A DNA stretch of 64,000 nt from DATLGB01 sp963726825 (GTDB lineage Bacteria; Actinomycetota; Thermoleophilia; Solirubrobacterales; Solirubrobacteraceae), in NCBI GenBank assembly GCA_963726825.1, contig CAVSDT010000002.1:1798001-1862000 (forward strand), written 5' to 3'. The notes under the pieces were generated by a model. It made no database searches. It saw only the letters and a list, made by a program, of their open reading frames with translations, and was not told the origin of the DNA. Position numbers and translations under genes: made by a program. Position 1 is the first letter of the stretch, and each line of letters starts with the position of its first letter. This document shows, piece by piece, positions 19,932 through 29,418 of this stretch.

Positions 19932-20704
19932 GCCTCGCCGCCGACCCGATCCCCACGCGCTCCTGGGCCGGGGCCGCCTGGCGCCAGTTCCGCCTCGAGC
20001 GCAAGCTCTTCTGGCGCAACCCCGGCTCGGCGTTCTTCAACTTCGCCCTCCCGCTCGTGATCCTCGCGCTGTTCGGCGCGGTCTTCGCCGGCAACGCGGA
20101 CGACCTGGCGATCCTGATCCCGGGCATCGCCGGCATGAGCATCATGTCGACGACGTTCCAGGCCTTCGCCCACAACGTCACGACGCTGCGCGAGACCGGC
20201 ATCCTCAAGCGCATGCGCGGCACGCCGCTGCCGTCGAGCGCCTACCTCGCCGGCCTCGCCGGGAACGCGATCGCCAACACGGCGCTCCAGGTGATCATCG
20301 TGGTGCTCGCCGGCAAGCTCGTCTTCGGCGTCGGCTGGCCGCAGGACCCGCTCTCCCTGCTCGTGTTCGTCGTCCTCGGCGGCGTCACGTTCGCGGCGCT
20401 CGGCATCGCGCTGGCCCATGCGATCCCCAACTCGGACTCGGCCCCCGCCTACATCAACGCGATCTTCCTGCCGGTCATCGTCATCTCCGGCGTCTTCTAC
20501 GACGCCGCCGACGCACCCCAGGTGCTGCGCGACATCGCCCAGGCGCTGCCGCTCAAGCACCTCATCGACGGCCTGAGCGGGGCGATGGTCGACGGCGAGG
20601 GCGTCGGTGCCCACTGGACCGCCGTGGTGTTCCTGCTGATCTGGGGCGGTGCGGGCGCGGTGCTCGCCGTTCGCGGGTTCAGCTGGGACCGCCGGCGCCG
20701 GTGA
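19928..20704 (+). CDS. ABC-2 type exporter, permease
   Basis: A 258-residue membrane protein with about six hydrophobic segments (for example FNFALPLVILALFGAVFAG and ALQVIIVVLAGKLVFG). The cytoplasmic segment RETGILKRMRGTPLP is typical of ABC-2 permeases next to daunorubicin-type ATPases. It is coupled to the ATPase upstream by GTGA and to the acetyltransferase downstream by another GTGA overlap. Confidence 0.9.
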
Positions 20705-21444
20705 GCGTCCAGCCGTACCTGCGGACCGTCGCCGCCCAGGGGCGCGAGACGGAGGTGATCGGCCCCTTCCACGCGCACTTCAACCCCGCCTCCGCCGGCG
20801 AGGGCTCGAACTACGCGATCCCCGCCGACGGCACCGAGCCCACCGACGCGGACGTCGCAGCGCTCGTCGCCGCCTTCGAGCGCCGCGACCGGCGCCCGCG
20901 CCTGGAGTTCCTCCCGGCGACCTCGCCGACATGCGAGGCGGTGCTGGAGCGCGCCGGGTTCGAGATCGAGCTGCGCACCGTCGTGATGACCTGCCGGCCG
21001 GGGGAGCTCGTCGTCCCGCCCCCCACGCCCGGCCTGACGTTGCACGTGGTCGGCCCGGACGCCGACGACGACACCCTCACGGCCACCCTGGCCGTGCAGG
21101 CGGCGGCGTTCGGCGACGCCGGCGTCACCCCGGAGCGCATCGCCCTCGCCCGCCGCTGGCTGGACCGCTGGACGACGGTGCTCGCCCGCGTCGACGGCGA
21201 GCCCGCGGGCGTCGGCATGAGCCTCGACGTGCACGGCGCGACGACCGAGCTCGTCGGCATCGCCACGAGCGCGGCGTTCCGGCGCCGCGGCGTCGCCGGC
21301 GCCGTCACCGCCGAGCTGACGCGCCGGGTGCACGCGCGCGGCGCCGAGTGCGTCTTCCTCACCCCCGGCGACGCTGGAGCCGGTCGCGTCTACGCCCGGG
21401 CGGGGTTCACCGCCGCGGACGAGATGCTGCACATCAGACGCTGA
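20701..21444 (+). CDS. GNAT family N-acetyltransferase
   Basis: A 247-residue acetyl-CoA-dependent acyltransferase. The C-terminal GNAT domain (about 125-245) has the acetyl-CoA-binding segment ATSAAFRRRGVAGAVTAELTRR, and the final strand is YARAGF. The N-terminal half resembles a degenerate second acetyltransferase domain. It overlaps the ABC permease (GTGA) and is the last gene of that operon. It may modify or detoxify a compound the exporter handles, which is inference from position only. Confidence 0.85.
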   Translation: MSVQPYLRTVAAQGRETEVIGPFHAHFNPASAGEGSNYAIPADGTEPTDADVAALVAAFERRDRRPRLEFLPATSPTCEAVLERAGFEIELRTVVMTCRPGELVVPPPTPGLTLHVVGPDADDDTLTATLAVQAAAFGDAGVTPERIALARRWLDRWTTVLARVDGEPAGVGMSLDVHGATTELVGIATSAAFRRRGVAGAVTAELTRRVHARGAECVFLTPGDAGAGRVYARAGFTAADEMLHIRR

Positions 21445-21474
21445 CGCGCACGTCGCTTTTGACATGCTGTCGGC

Positions 21475-23061
21475 ATGAGCTTCGACTACGTCATCGTCGG
21501 GGCGGGGTCCGCCGGCTGCGTCCTCGCCAACCGCTTGTCCGAGGACCCCGGGACGCGGGTGCTCGTGCTCGAGGCGGGCGGCAAGGACCGGTCGCCGAAC
21601 ATCAAGATCCCGGCGGCGTTCGCCAACCAGTTCCACACCAAGCTCGACTGGGACTTCGCGACCGAGCCCGAGCCCGAGGTCGACGGGCGCAACCTCTACA
21701 TCCCGCGCGGCAAGTCGCTCGGGGGGTCGAGCTCGATGAACGCGATGCTCTACGTGCGCGGCCGCCCGCTCGACTACGACCTGTGGGAGCAGCAGGGCGC
21801 GACCGGCTGGGGCTGGGACGACGTCCTCCCCTACTTCCTGAAGTCCGAGGACAACGTCAACGGGGCCTCGGAGTTCCACGGCGCCGGCGGCCCGCTGCGC
21901 GTCTCGGAGCAGCGCTCGCCGCGCAAGTTCAACGAGCGCCTCCTCGAGGCCGCGCAGGCGGCCGGCATCCCGCGCTCGCTCGACTACAACGGCCCGGAGC
22001 AGGACGGCGTCGCCATGGCGCAGGTCACGCAGAAGGACGGCAAGCGCTTCTCCGCCGCCGACGGCTACCTGCATCCGGTCGCCGACCGGCCCAACCTCGA
22101 GGTGCGCACCGGCGTGCAGGTGCTCGGCCTCGAGCTCGAGGGCACCCGCGTCACGGGCGTGCGCTACGCCAAGCGCGGGAAGGTCGAGGTCGCCCGCCCC
22201 GAGGCCGAGGTCATCCTCGCCGCCGGCGCGATCCAGTCCCCCCAGCTGCTGCAGCTGTCGGGCATCGGCCGCCCCGACGACCTGGCGGCCGCGGGCGTGG
22301 AGGCGCGCCACGAGCTCTCGGGCGTCGGCATGAACCTGCAGGACCACCCGTTCGTGACGATGATCTACGAGGTCTCGGACACGAACACGCTCTACAAGGC
22401 CGACGCCCCGAAGAACCTCGCCGAGTGGGTGCTGCGCAAGACCGGCCCGCTGACCTCGACGGTGGCCGAGGTGTTCGCCTTCGTGCGCACCCGCCCCGGC
22501 CTCCCGGCCGCCGACATCCAGTACCACATGGGCGCCGCCTACTACGAGGACCACGGCGCGGAGACCTACGAGGGCCACTGCGGCGTGATCGCCCCCGTGC
22601 TCGTGTCGCCGCAGGCGCGCGGCAAGGTGTGGCTGCGCTCCGACGACCCGCGCGCGAAGCCGCGCATCCTGACGAACTCGCTGTCGGTGCGCGACGACGT
22701 CGACTCGCTCGTGGCCGGCATGGAGCTCGCCCGCGAGATCGCGTCGCAGTCCCCGCTGTCCGACGTCGTCCTCAAGGAGCTCAAGCCCGGCCCGGACGTC
22801 ACGGACCGCGCCGACCTCGAGGCCGACCTGCGCCGGCGCCTGATGCTGATCTACCACCCCGTCGGCACCTGCCGGATGAGCGACACCGGCGAGGACGCCG
22901 TCGTGGACTCGCAGTGCCGCGTGCACGGCCTCGAGGGCCTGCGCGTGGTGGACGCGTCGATCTTCCCGGTGATCCCCGGCGGCAACACCAACGCCCCCGT
23001 GATCATGGCCGCCGAGAAGGCCGCCGACCTGATCCGGGGCAAGGTCGCGGTGCCCGCGTGA
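21475..23061 (+). CDS. GMC family FAD-dependent oxidoreductase (choline/alcohol dehydrogenase-like)
   Basis: A 528-residue flavoenzyme that oxidises alcohols to aldehydes. The FAD-binding motif YVIVGAGSAGCVLANRL is at residue 4, the GMC signature GKSLGGSSSMNAMLYVRG near residue 80, and the second signature GAIQSPQLLQLSGIG near 240. The C-terminal block HPVGTCRM contains the active-site His, and GGNTNAPVIM follows. Length and order match BetA-like and alkanol dehydrogenase-like enzymes. The downstream monooxygenase start overlaps its stop (GTGA), so the two are probably part of one oxidative pathway. The substrate is not determinable. Confidence 0.93.
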   Translation: MSFDYVIVGAGSAGCVLANRLSEDPGTRVLVLEAGGKDRSPNIKIPAAFANQFHTKLDWDFATEPEPEVDGRNLYIPRGKSLGGSSSMNAMLYVRGRPLDYDLWEQQGATGWGWDDVLPYFLKSEDNVNGASEFHGAGGPLRVSEQRSPRKFNERLLEAAQAAGIPRSLDYNGPEQDGVAMAQVTQKDGKRFSAADGYLHPVADRPNLEVRTGVQVLGLELEGTRVTGVRYAKRGKVEVARPEAEVILAAGAIQSPQLLQLSGIGRPDDLAAAGVEARHELSGVGMNLQDHPFVTMIYEVSDTNTLYKADAPKNLAEWVLRKTGPLTSTVAEVFAFVRTRPGLPAADIQYHMGAAYYEDHGAETYEGHCGVIAPVLVSPQARGKVWLRSDDPRAKPRILTNSLSVRDDVDSLVAGMELAREIASQSPLSDVVLKELKPGPDVTDRADLEADLRRRLMLIYHPVGTCRMSDTGEDAVVDSQCRVHGLEGLRVVDASIFPVIPGGNTNAPVIMAAEKAADLIRGKVAVPA

Positions 23062-24506
23062 GGGTGGCGATCGTCGGCGCCGGGTTCTCGGGCATCGGGG
23101 CCGGGATCGCCCTCAGGCGCGCCGGGATCACGGACTTCACGATCTTCGAGGCGGCGTCCGACGTCGGCGGCACGTGGCGGGAGAACACCTACCCGGGCGC
23201 CGCCTGCGACGCGCCGACGTACTGGTACTCCTTCAGCCACTCGCAGCGTAAGACGTGGTCGCGGACCTGCTCCAAGCAGCCCGAGATCCTCCGCTACCTC
23301 CACGAGCTCACCGACGAGCACGGCCTTCGTGACCACCTGCGCCTCAACACCAGGGTGCGGCGCACGGCGTTCGACGAGTCCACGCTGACCTGGACCCTCA
23401 CGCTCGAGGACGGGGAGACCCACGAGGCCGACGCGATCCTGCTCGGCTGCGGCCAGCTCAGCCGGCCGCTGTATCCGAGCTTCCCGGGCATGGAGGACTT
23501 CGCGGGCCCGAACTTCCACTCCGCCCGCTGGGAGCACGACGTGGACCTGCGCGGCAAGCGGGTCGGCGTCGTCGGCACGGGAGCGAGCGCCGTCCAGTTC
23601 ATCCCGCCCGTCGCGGAGCAGGCGCAGCGGCTGCACGTCTTCCAGCGCACGCCCGGCTGGGTGATGCCGCGCAGGAACACCCCCTACGGCCCGATCCGCA
23701 AGGCGATCGTGCGGATCCCGGGCTGGCAGGCGATGCGCCGCGCAGGCTTCTACGGCGTCGGCGAGTCGCTCCTGACCGCGTTCCGCTACGTCAGGCCGCT
23801 CCACTGGGCGCTGGCCGCCGGCGCGAAGGCCTACATGCGCACGCAGGTCAGAGACGACGCCCTGTGGGAGAAGGTCAAGCCCGACACGCCGTTCGGCTGC
23901 AAGCGGATCCTGTTCTCCTCCTGGTACCTGAAGGCGCTGGGGCGCCCGAACGTCGAGCTGCTCGCCGACCCCGTGGAGCGGATCGAGCGCGACGCGATCG
24001 TGACGAGGAGCGGCGAGCGCCGCGAGGTCGACGTGATCGTCTGGTCCACGGGCTTTCGCTCCAACGACTTCGTCGTCCCGCTCGAGGTCGCCGGCCGCGG
24101 CGGGCGCACGCTGGCGCAGGCGTGGGACGGCGTCCCGGCCGCCCACAAGGGCATCACCGTCGCCGGGTTCCCCAACTGCTTCCTGCTCTACGGGCCGAAC
24201 ACCAACCTCGGCTCCACGGGCTCGATCGTGACGATGATCGAGGCCCAGCTGCGCTACGTCGTCGACGCGCTCGGCAAGCTGCAGGCGTCCGGGGCCAAGG
24301 CCTTGGACGTCAAGCCCGCCGCGCAGGAGCGCTCCACCGCGAAGGTCCGCAAGCAGCTGCAGGGCAGCGTGTGGACGCAGTGCAACAACTGGTACGTCCA
24401 CGACGGCCACTCCACGAACAACTGGCCGACGTACATGACGACCTACATCCGCGAGACCCGCGAGCTCGAGCCCGCCGAGTACGAGTTCATCCGCGCGGCG
24501 GCATGA
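23058..24506 (+). CDS. flavin-containing monooxygenase (Baeyer-Villiger/FMO-like)
   Basis: A 482-residue NADPH- and FAD-dependent monooxygenase. The FAD motif VAIVGAGFSGIGAGIAL is at the N-terminus and GGTWRENTYPGAACD follows. The FMO/BVMO-type motif is at about 150-165 (FHSARWEHDVDL), the NADPH motif is VGVVGTGASAVQFIPP, and STGF follows near residue 330. It may oxidise ketones to esters or hydroxylate a carbonyl product of the upstream GMC enzyme. It starts at GTG 23058, overlapping the upstream stop. Its last 20 bp overlap the convergent acetyltransferase gene. Confidence 0.9.
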   Translation: MRVAIVGAGFSGIGAGIALRRAGITDFTIFEAASDVGGTWRENTYPGAACDAPTYWYSFSHSQRKTWSRTCSKQPEILRYLHELTDEHGLRDHLRLNTRVRRTAFDESTLTWTLTLEDGETHEADAILLGCGQLSRPLYPSFPGMEDFAGPNFHSARWEHDVDLRGKRVGVVGTGASAVQFIPPVAEQAQRLHVFQRTPGWVMPRRNTPYGPIRKAIVRIPGWQAMRRAGFYGVGESLLTAFRYVRPLHWALAAGAKAYMRTQVRDDALWEKVKPDTPFGCKRILFSSWYLKALGRPNVELLADPVERIERDAIVTRSGERREVDVIVWSTGFRSNDFVVPLEVAGRGGRTLAQAWDGVPAAHKGITVAGFPNCFLLYGPNTNLGSTGSIVTMIEAQLRYVVDALGKLQASGAKALDVKPAAQERSTAKVRKQLQGSVWTQCNNWYVHDGHSTNNWPTYMTTYIRETRELEPAEYEFIRAAA

Positions 24507-25092
24507 TCCAGGCCGCGGGGGGCTCGCCCGTCACGGTGACGGGCACCTCGCGCAGGTCCGAGGCCAGCCACTCGTCGCGCAGGAGCGCGAAGACGTCGAC
24601 GTCGTGGATGCCGCTGGCGTGCACGTGCCAGGCCTTCAGCGTCCCCTCGTGGGTGAAGCCGGCCTTCGCGAGCGCGCGGCCCGAGCGGCCGTTGCGGACG
24701 TTGGCCCACGCGGTGAGGCGGTTGAGGCCGAGGTGCTCGAACGCGAGGGCGGCCACGAGCGCCTTGGACTCCCGGTTGGCCCCCGTCCCCCACCAGTCGC
24801 GGCCGAACCACGTGCCGACGGTGGCGCGCAGGTCGCGACGGGCGAGCTCGGTGAGGCCCGTGACGCCGATCGGCCCGTGCTCGTGGTGGACGGTGAGGAA
24901 CTCGAGCAGCGTCCCGTCCTCGCGCTTGGCCTCCAGACCCTCGACGTAGGCCAGCGGCTGGGCGACATCCGTGTACGGCCCCCAGGAGAACCACTGCGTC
25001 ACCTGCGGATCCGACGCCAGCCCCATGAGGGCGTCGACGTCGCTCGTGGTGGCGTAGCGCAGCGACAGCGTGGGGCCCGCGACGTGCAGCAC
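24487..25092 (-). CDS. GNAT family N-acetyltransferase (RimJ/RimL-like)
   Basis: A 201-residue acetyltransferase of the RimJ/RimL/ribosomal-protein type. It has LRYATTSDVDALMGLASDPQ near the start, a GTWFGRDWWGTGANRESKAL acetyl-CoA-binding segment and ending FEHLGLNRLTAWANVRNGRS with AKAGFTHEGTLK. The start is GTG 25092, because the frame upstream would run across the divergent gene. TAGGCT ends 7 nt before it, suggesting a leaderless message. It is convergent with the monooxygenase gene. Confidence 0.85.
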   Translation of the reverse strand: MLHVAGPTLSLRYATTSDVDALMGLASDPQVTQWFSWGPYTDVAQPLAYVEGLEAKREDGTLLEFLTVHHEHGPIGVTGLTELARRDLRATVGTWFGRDWWGTGANRESKALVAALAFEHLGLNRLTAWANVRNGRSGRALAKAGFTHEGTLKAWHVHASGIHDVDVFALLRDEWLASDLREVPVTVTGEPPAAWIMPPRG

Positions 25093-25099
25093 GGGTCGC

Positions 25100-25105
25100 A
25101 GCCTA
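25100..25105 (-). promoter_or_regulatory. TANNNT -10 element (TAGGCT) for the RimJ/RimL-like gene
   Basis: TAGGCT on the minus strand, 7 nt before GTG 25092. It is in the spacer between two divergent genes and there is no ribosome-binding site. Confidence 0.45.
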
Positions 25106-25123
25106 CGGCGAGCCTGGGATGAT

Positions 25124-28100
25124 GTGGGCGACGTGCGAGCCGACGTCCCCTCCGCCACCCCCGAGCCGCGCTTCAAGGCGCTCGTCGACCGCATCGGCGC
25201 GATCGTCTACGAGGCGCTCCCGGGCGCCGCGGACGGCGACGCCGTCTTCCGGTTCGTGTCCGCCGGGGCCGAGGGGCTGCTGGGGTACGCGCCACGGCGC
25301 TGGCTGGAGAGCCCGCGCTTCTGGCTCGAGACCGTGCATCCCGACGACCGCGCGCACGTGCTGGCCGAGACCGCGCGTGCCATCCGCCGGCGCGAGACGA
25401 CCGCGATCGAGTACCGCCAGGTCACGGCTGCCGGAGCCGTGCTGTGGGTGCGCAACCTCGTCCACCCCGAGGTGCTCGACGACGGGTCCGTCCGCGTCGC
25501 GGGCGTCGTGATCGACATGACGGCCTCGCGCCGTGCGGAGGAGCGCCTGCAGCGCGCCCGCGAGGCAGCCGATGAGCTGTCGGCGCAGATGACCGCCGCC
25601 GAGGTCGCGCAGACGGTGGCCGAGCAGGGCCGCGCCGCCGTCGGCGCGGCGGCGGTGGCGGTGTTCCTGCGCGTGGGCGACGTCCTGGAGCCGGTCGGCT
25701 ACGACGGGCACGAGGGCGTCGGCGTCCCGCCCGACTGCACCGTCCCGCTGGACCGCGAGATCCCGATCGCCATCGCCGTGCGCACCGGGCGGCCGGTGTT
25801 CGTCCCCGGCAGCGCCATGCCGCGCGAGTTCCCTGCCGTCGGGGCGGGCCGGCTGCTGGCCGGGGACGGGCCGCTCGCCGCCAAGCCGCTCCTGGTGGGG
25901 ACGGGCGCCGCGATCGGGGTGCTCGCCGTGCGGATGCCCTCCGGACACGTGATGGCCGACGCCGACAGGACGCTGCTGGCCGTGCTCGCCCGCACCGCCG
26001 CCCAGGCGATCGTCCGCACCCGGCAGCTCGAGGCCGAGCGCGACGCCCGGCGCGGCGCCGAGGACGCCGGGCGGCTGCTCGACAGCCTGATCTCGACCGC
26101 CCCGGAGGGCTACGCGCTCTTCGACCGCGAGCTGCGCTACGCGAAGGTCAACCAGGCGCTGGCCGAGATGAACGGCCTCCCGATCGAGGAGCACCTCGGC
26201 CGCACGGTCGCCGAGGTCATCCCCGACGTGCCGATCACCGCGCTGCTGGCGCGCGTGCGCGACGAGGGCATCTCCTTCGTCGACCTCGAGGTCGAGGGCC
26301 GCAACGCGGAGGGCATCGCGTACGTCTGGCTCGTCTCCTACTACCCCGTCCGCGACGCCGCCGGGGAGGTCGCGTGGGTCGGGGCGTTCGTCGTCGACAT
26401 CACCCAGCGCAAGCGGGCCGAGCAGCGCACGCGGCTGCTCGCCGAGCTGGGCGCGATCCTCGGGGAGGCCGGGACCGTCGAGGCGCGGCTGCAGCGGGTC
26501 GCCGCGGTGCTGATCGACGGCTTCGCCGACTTCGCGACGTTGTACCTGCGCCGGCCCGGCGGCGCGCTGGAGCGCATCGTCAGCCGCCACGTCGACCCGG
26601 AGGCCGAGCGGCTGCTGGCGACCAATCCGCCGTCGGGCGGCTCGCTCCTGGCCCCGGCCGTCCACCGCTTCGACGACGTCTCCGAGGACGACTACGAGTC
26701 GGTCGCCGCCGACCCGATCGCCCGGGCCAACCACCGCGCGACGGGGACGCGGTCGATCGTCACCGTGCCGATGCTCCTGCGCGAGCGCCAGCTCGGGGTC
26801 GTCGCCGTGGCGAGCCGTGAGCCGTACGCCTTCGATGACGCGGACATCCGACTGCTGCAGGACGTCGCCGCGCGGGCCGCGCTGGCCGTCGACAACGCCC
26901 GCCTCTACGCCGCCGAGCGGGACGCGCGCGACCGCACGGAGCGCCAGTACGCCGTCGCCTCCGCCCTGGCGGACGCCCTCACCCCCGTCGAGGTGGCCGG
27001 CGCGCTCCTCGGCGAGCTGGTGCCGGCCGTCGGCGCCGACGTCGGCGTCGTCTGGCGGGTCGCGGAGGACGGCGCGCAGCTGGAGCCGATCGGCCGCCGC
27101 GGCATCACCGCGGCGCAGCTGTCGGGTCACGAGCGCCCGGCGCTGGACTCCGCCGCTCCCACCCCCACCGCCTTGCGCGAGCGGCGCGCCCGCTGGATGG
27201 CGTCCGCGGACGAGGTCGTGGCGACCTACCCCGACATCGCACCGGCGCTGCTGTCGATCGGCATGGAATCCGTCGGCGTCGTGCCGCTCCTGTCTGCCGG
27301 GCGGCCGGTCGGCGGTCTGCTGATCGGCGCGTCGGACCAGAGCGCGTTCAGCGGCGACGACCAGGCGCTGGCGATGACGGCGGCCGTCCAGGCGGCGCAG
27401 GCACTCGAGCGGGCCGGGCTGTTCGACTCCGCACGGCGCACGTCGGTGACCCTGCAGCGGTCGCTGCTGCCGCGGGCGCTCCCCGAGGTCGCGGGGCTGG
27501 AGCTCGGGCTGCGCTACCTCCCCGCCGCCGGCCTGGAGGCCGGCGGCGACTTCTACGAGGCGCTCGAGGTGGGCGACGACGGGGCCCTGATGGTGGCGGT
27601 CGGCGACGTCGTCGGCCGTGGTGCGGTCGCCGCCGCGGCCATGGGGCAGCTGCGCAGCGCCCTGCGCGCCTTCGCCCAGGTCGTCGTCGAGCCGGCGGCG
27701 GTGCTCGAGCGGCTGTCGGCCTTCGCCGACGGCGTCGGTGGCGCGATGGCGGCCACCGCGGTCGTCGCCTCCCTGCTGCCCGCGACGGGCGAGCTGAAGT
27801 TCGCGTGCGCGGGGCACCCGTGGCCGCTGCTGGTCAACCCCGACGGCACCGCCGCCTTCCTGCAGGACGGGCGCGGCGTCCCCCTCGGCTGCGTCCCGGA
27901 GCCGACGTTCCCGGTCGCCCACGCGCGGCTGACGCCCGGTGCGACGCTGCTGCTCTACACCGACGGCCTCACCGAGCGGCGCGGCACCGACCTCGAGGCC
28001 GCCCTCGAGCGTCTGCGCGTGAGCGCCGCCGCGGCCGGGGCGCTGCCGCTGGAGGACCTGCTCGACGCCGTCGTGGCGGACATGGGTGACGAGGACGCCG

Positions 28101-28840
28101 GGGACGACGTCGCGCTCGTCGCCGTTCGCCTCACGGGGGCCCCGACCGACCGCCACGTCACGTTCGGCGCGATGCTGGCCGAGGTCCCGGCCGCCCGCGC
28201 CCTCGTGCGGACCTGGCTCGCGGAGCTCGGCGTCACCGGCGACGACGCGGCCGATCTCCTCCTCGCCACGGGTGAGGCGTTCGCCAACGCCGTCGAGCAC
28301 TCGGGCGCCACCGACGTGCGCCTGTCGCTGACGACCGCCGGCGACGGCCAGCTCACCGTCGAGGTCGAGGACTCCGGCAGCTGGCGCCGGCCCCGGATCG
28401 CGACCTCCCGCGGTCGCGGCCTGAGCATGATGCGCGCCCTCGTCGACGAGGTCGAGGTCGAGTCCGACGACGAGGGCACGATCGTGCGTCTGCGCCACGC
28501 GGTCGGTCGTGACGCGCCCGCCGCCGAGATCGCCCCGGTCGCCGCCGGGCCCGCCGGCTGCCGCGTCGAGCTCGCCGACGGCGTCGCCCGCCTGCGCGGG
28601 GCCCTGGACCTCGCGAGCGCCGCCACGGTCGGGGACCGGCTCGCCCCCGCGATGGCGGCCGGGTTGCTCGTCGACCTCACCGACGTGGACTTCCTCGACT
28701 CCACCGGCGCCCGGCTGCTCCTCGAGCTCGGCGAGGGAGGGCCGCTGCGGGTGGTCGCACCGCCCGGTGGCGCGCCCCGGCGCACGCTGGAGATCAGCGG
28801 CCTGGCCGGCGTCCTGGACCTGCTGGACGCCCGGCCCTGA
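25124..28840 (+). CDS. multidomain PAS/GAF/SpoIIE phosphatase-HATPase-STAS regulator
   Basis: A 1238-residue cytoplasmic protein. Domains in order: PAS with PAC (about 20-135), GAF (170-290), PAS (320-436), GAF (440-593), GAF (610-760), PP2C/SpoIIE phosphatase (773-1003), RsbW-type HATPase (1010-1130) and STAS (1146-1236). The phosphatase keeps ALMVAVGDVVGRG and LLLYTDGLTERRG. The ATPase N-box is EAFANAVEHSGA, followed by GRGLSMM. The STAS site is VDFLDSTGARLL, with the Ser expected to be phosphorylated. It therefore holds a sigma-factor partner switch (phosphatase, anti-sigma kinase and anti-anti-sigma) in one chain behind five sensor domains. The start is uncertain (GTG 25124 or 25133). It stands alone, divergent from the acetyltransferase. 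Confidence 0.92.
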   Translation: MGDVRADVPSATPEPRFKALVDRIGAIVYEALPGAADGDAVFRFVSAGAEGLLGYAPRRWLESPRFWLETVHPDDRAHVLAETARAIRRRETTAIEYRQVTAAGAVLWVRNLVHPEVLDDGSVRVAGVVIDMTASRRAEERLQRAREAADELSAQMTAAEVAQTVAEQGRAAVGAAAVAVFLRVGDVLEPVGYDGHEGVGVPPDCTVPLDREIPIAIAVRTGRPVFVPGSAMPREFPAVGAGRLLAGDGPLAAKPLLVGTGAAIGVLAVRMPSGHVMADADRTLLAVLARTAAQAIVRTRQLEAERDARRGAEDAGRLLDSLISTAPEGYALFDRELRYAKVNQALAEMNGLPIEEHLGRTVAEVIPDVPITALLARVRDEGISFVDLEVEGRNAEGIAYVWLVSYYPVRDAAGEVAWVGAFVVDITQRKRAEQRTRLLAELGAILGEAGTVEARLQRVAAVLIDGFADFATLYLRRPGGALERIVSRHVDPEAERLLATNPPSGGSLLAPAVHRFDDVSEDDYESVAADPIARANHRATGTRSIVTVPMLLRERQLGVVAVASREPYAFDDADIRLLQDVAARAALAVDNARLYAAERDARDRTERQYAVASALADALTPVEVAGALLGELVPAVGADVGVVWRVAEDGAQLEPIGRRGITAAQLSGHERPALDSAAPTPTALRERRARWMASADEVVATYPDIAPALLSIGMESVGVVPLLSAGRPVGGLLIGASDQSAFSGDDQALAMTAAVQAAQALERAGLFDSARRTSVTLQRSLLPRALPEVAGLELGLRYLPAAGLEAGGDFYEALEVGDDGALMVAVGDVVGRGAVAAAAMGQLRSALRAFAQVVVEPAAVLERLSAFADGVGGAMAATAVVASLLPATGELKFACAGHPWPLLVNPDGTAAFLQDGRGVPLGCVPEPTFPVAHARLTPGATLLLYTDGLTERRGTDLEAALERLRVSAAAAGALPLEDLLDAVVADMGDEDAGDDVALVAVRLTGAPTDRHVTFGAMLAEVPAARALVRTWLAELGVTGDDAADLLLATGEAFANAVEHSGATDVRLSLTTAGDGQLTVEVEDSGSWRRPRIATSRGRGLSMMRALVDEVEVESDDEGTIVRLRHAVGRDAPAAEIAPVAAGPAGCRVELADGVARLRGALDLASAATVGDRLAPAMAAGLLVDLTDVDFLDSTGARLLLELGEGGPLRVVAPPGGAPRRTLEISGLAGVLDLLDARP

Positions 28841-28852
28841 ACGTCCGGCGGG

Positions 28853-29353
28853 CTAGTGGCCCGCCGCGAGCGTCACCGGGCAGCGGGCCGGGTGCCCGCA
28901 CGCGTCGGCGTCGCACAGCCGGCAGGTGTGCCGCGGGTCCGCGCCGGCCGCCGTGTGGGCGGTGAGGACCCGTTCCAGGGCGCCCCGCAGGGCGCCGCGC
29001 TCGGCCTCCTCCAGCGGGGCGAGCAGCGCGAGCAGCACCGCCTCGCGCTCGGCCGCCAGTCGCGCCGCCGCCGCACGGCCCGCGTCGGTGAGGCGGATCG
29101 CGACGGACCGGCCGTCGGGCCCCTCCGCGCGCTCGATCGCCCCCGCGGACGCCAGCCGGTCCACCAGCCGCACGGCCCCGGAGTGCGAGACGCCGAGCGT
29201 CATGGCGAGCGCCTCGATGCGCGCGCCGTCGAGGAACGAGGCGAGGGCGACGAGCGCCGCGTCGCGGGCGGAGGTCTGCAGCCGCCCGGCGACCGCGAGG
29301 CTCGCGGCGCCGAGCAGGTTGGCGTCGCGCACCGCTTCGGACGTATGACGCAT
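28853..29353 (-). CDS. MarR family transcriptional regulator with Cys-rich tail
   Basis: A 166-residue winged-helix regulator. The DNA-binding domain is about residues 40-100 (LAMTLGVSHSGAVRLVDRLASAGAI, then RSVAIRLTDAGRA). The C-terminus carries HTCRLCDADACGHPARCPV, a cluster of four Cys and two His, likely a metal- or redox-sensing site. ATG 29353 was chosen because TACGAT ends 7 nt upstream; an ATG two codons further out is possible. It is divergent from the MscS gene, which it may control. It is convergent with the SpoIIE gene. Confidence 0.88.
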   Translation of the reverse strand: MRHTSEAVRDANLLGAASLAVAGRLQTSARDAALVALASFLDGARIEALAMTLGVSHSGAVRLVDRLASAGAIERAEGPDGRSVAIRLTDAGRAAAARLAAEREAVLLALLAPLEEAERGALRGALERVLTAHTAAGADPRHTCRLCDADACGHPARCPVTLAAGH

Positions 29354-29360
29354 GCACATG

Positions 29361-29366
29361 ATCGTA
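29361..29366 (-). promoter_or_regulatory. TANNNT -10 element (TACGAT) for the MarR gene
   Basis: TACGAT on the minus strand, 7 nt before ATG 29353 and directly preceded by TTGACAG. The same 30-bp spacer would hold any operator shared with the divergent channel gene. Confidence 0.4.
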
Positions 29367-29418
29367 CTGTCAAGCGCCGGACGCGGTGGGCGCCGGCGCG
29401 CCCCGTACCGTGCAGTGG

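Noticed and set aside
25103..28498. A 1131-codon minus-strand open frame opposite the SpoIIE regulator
   Set aside because: The plus strand encodes five sensor and three effector domains with correct motifs. The antisense frame has no recognisable domain.
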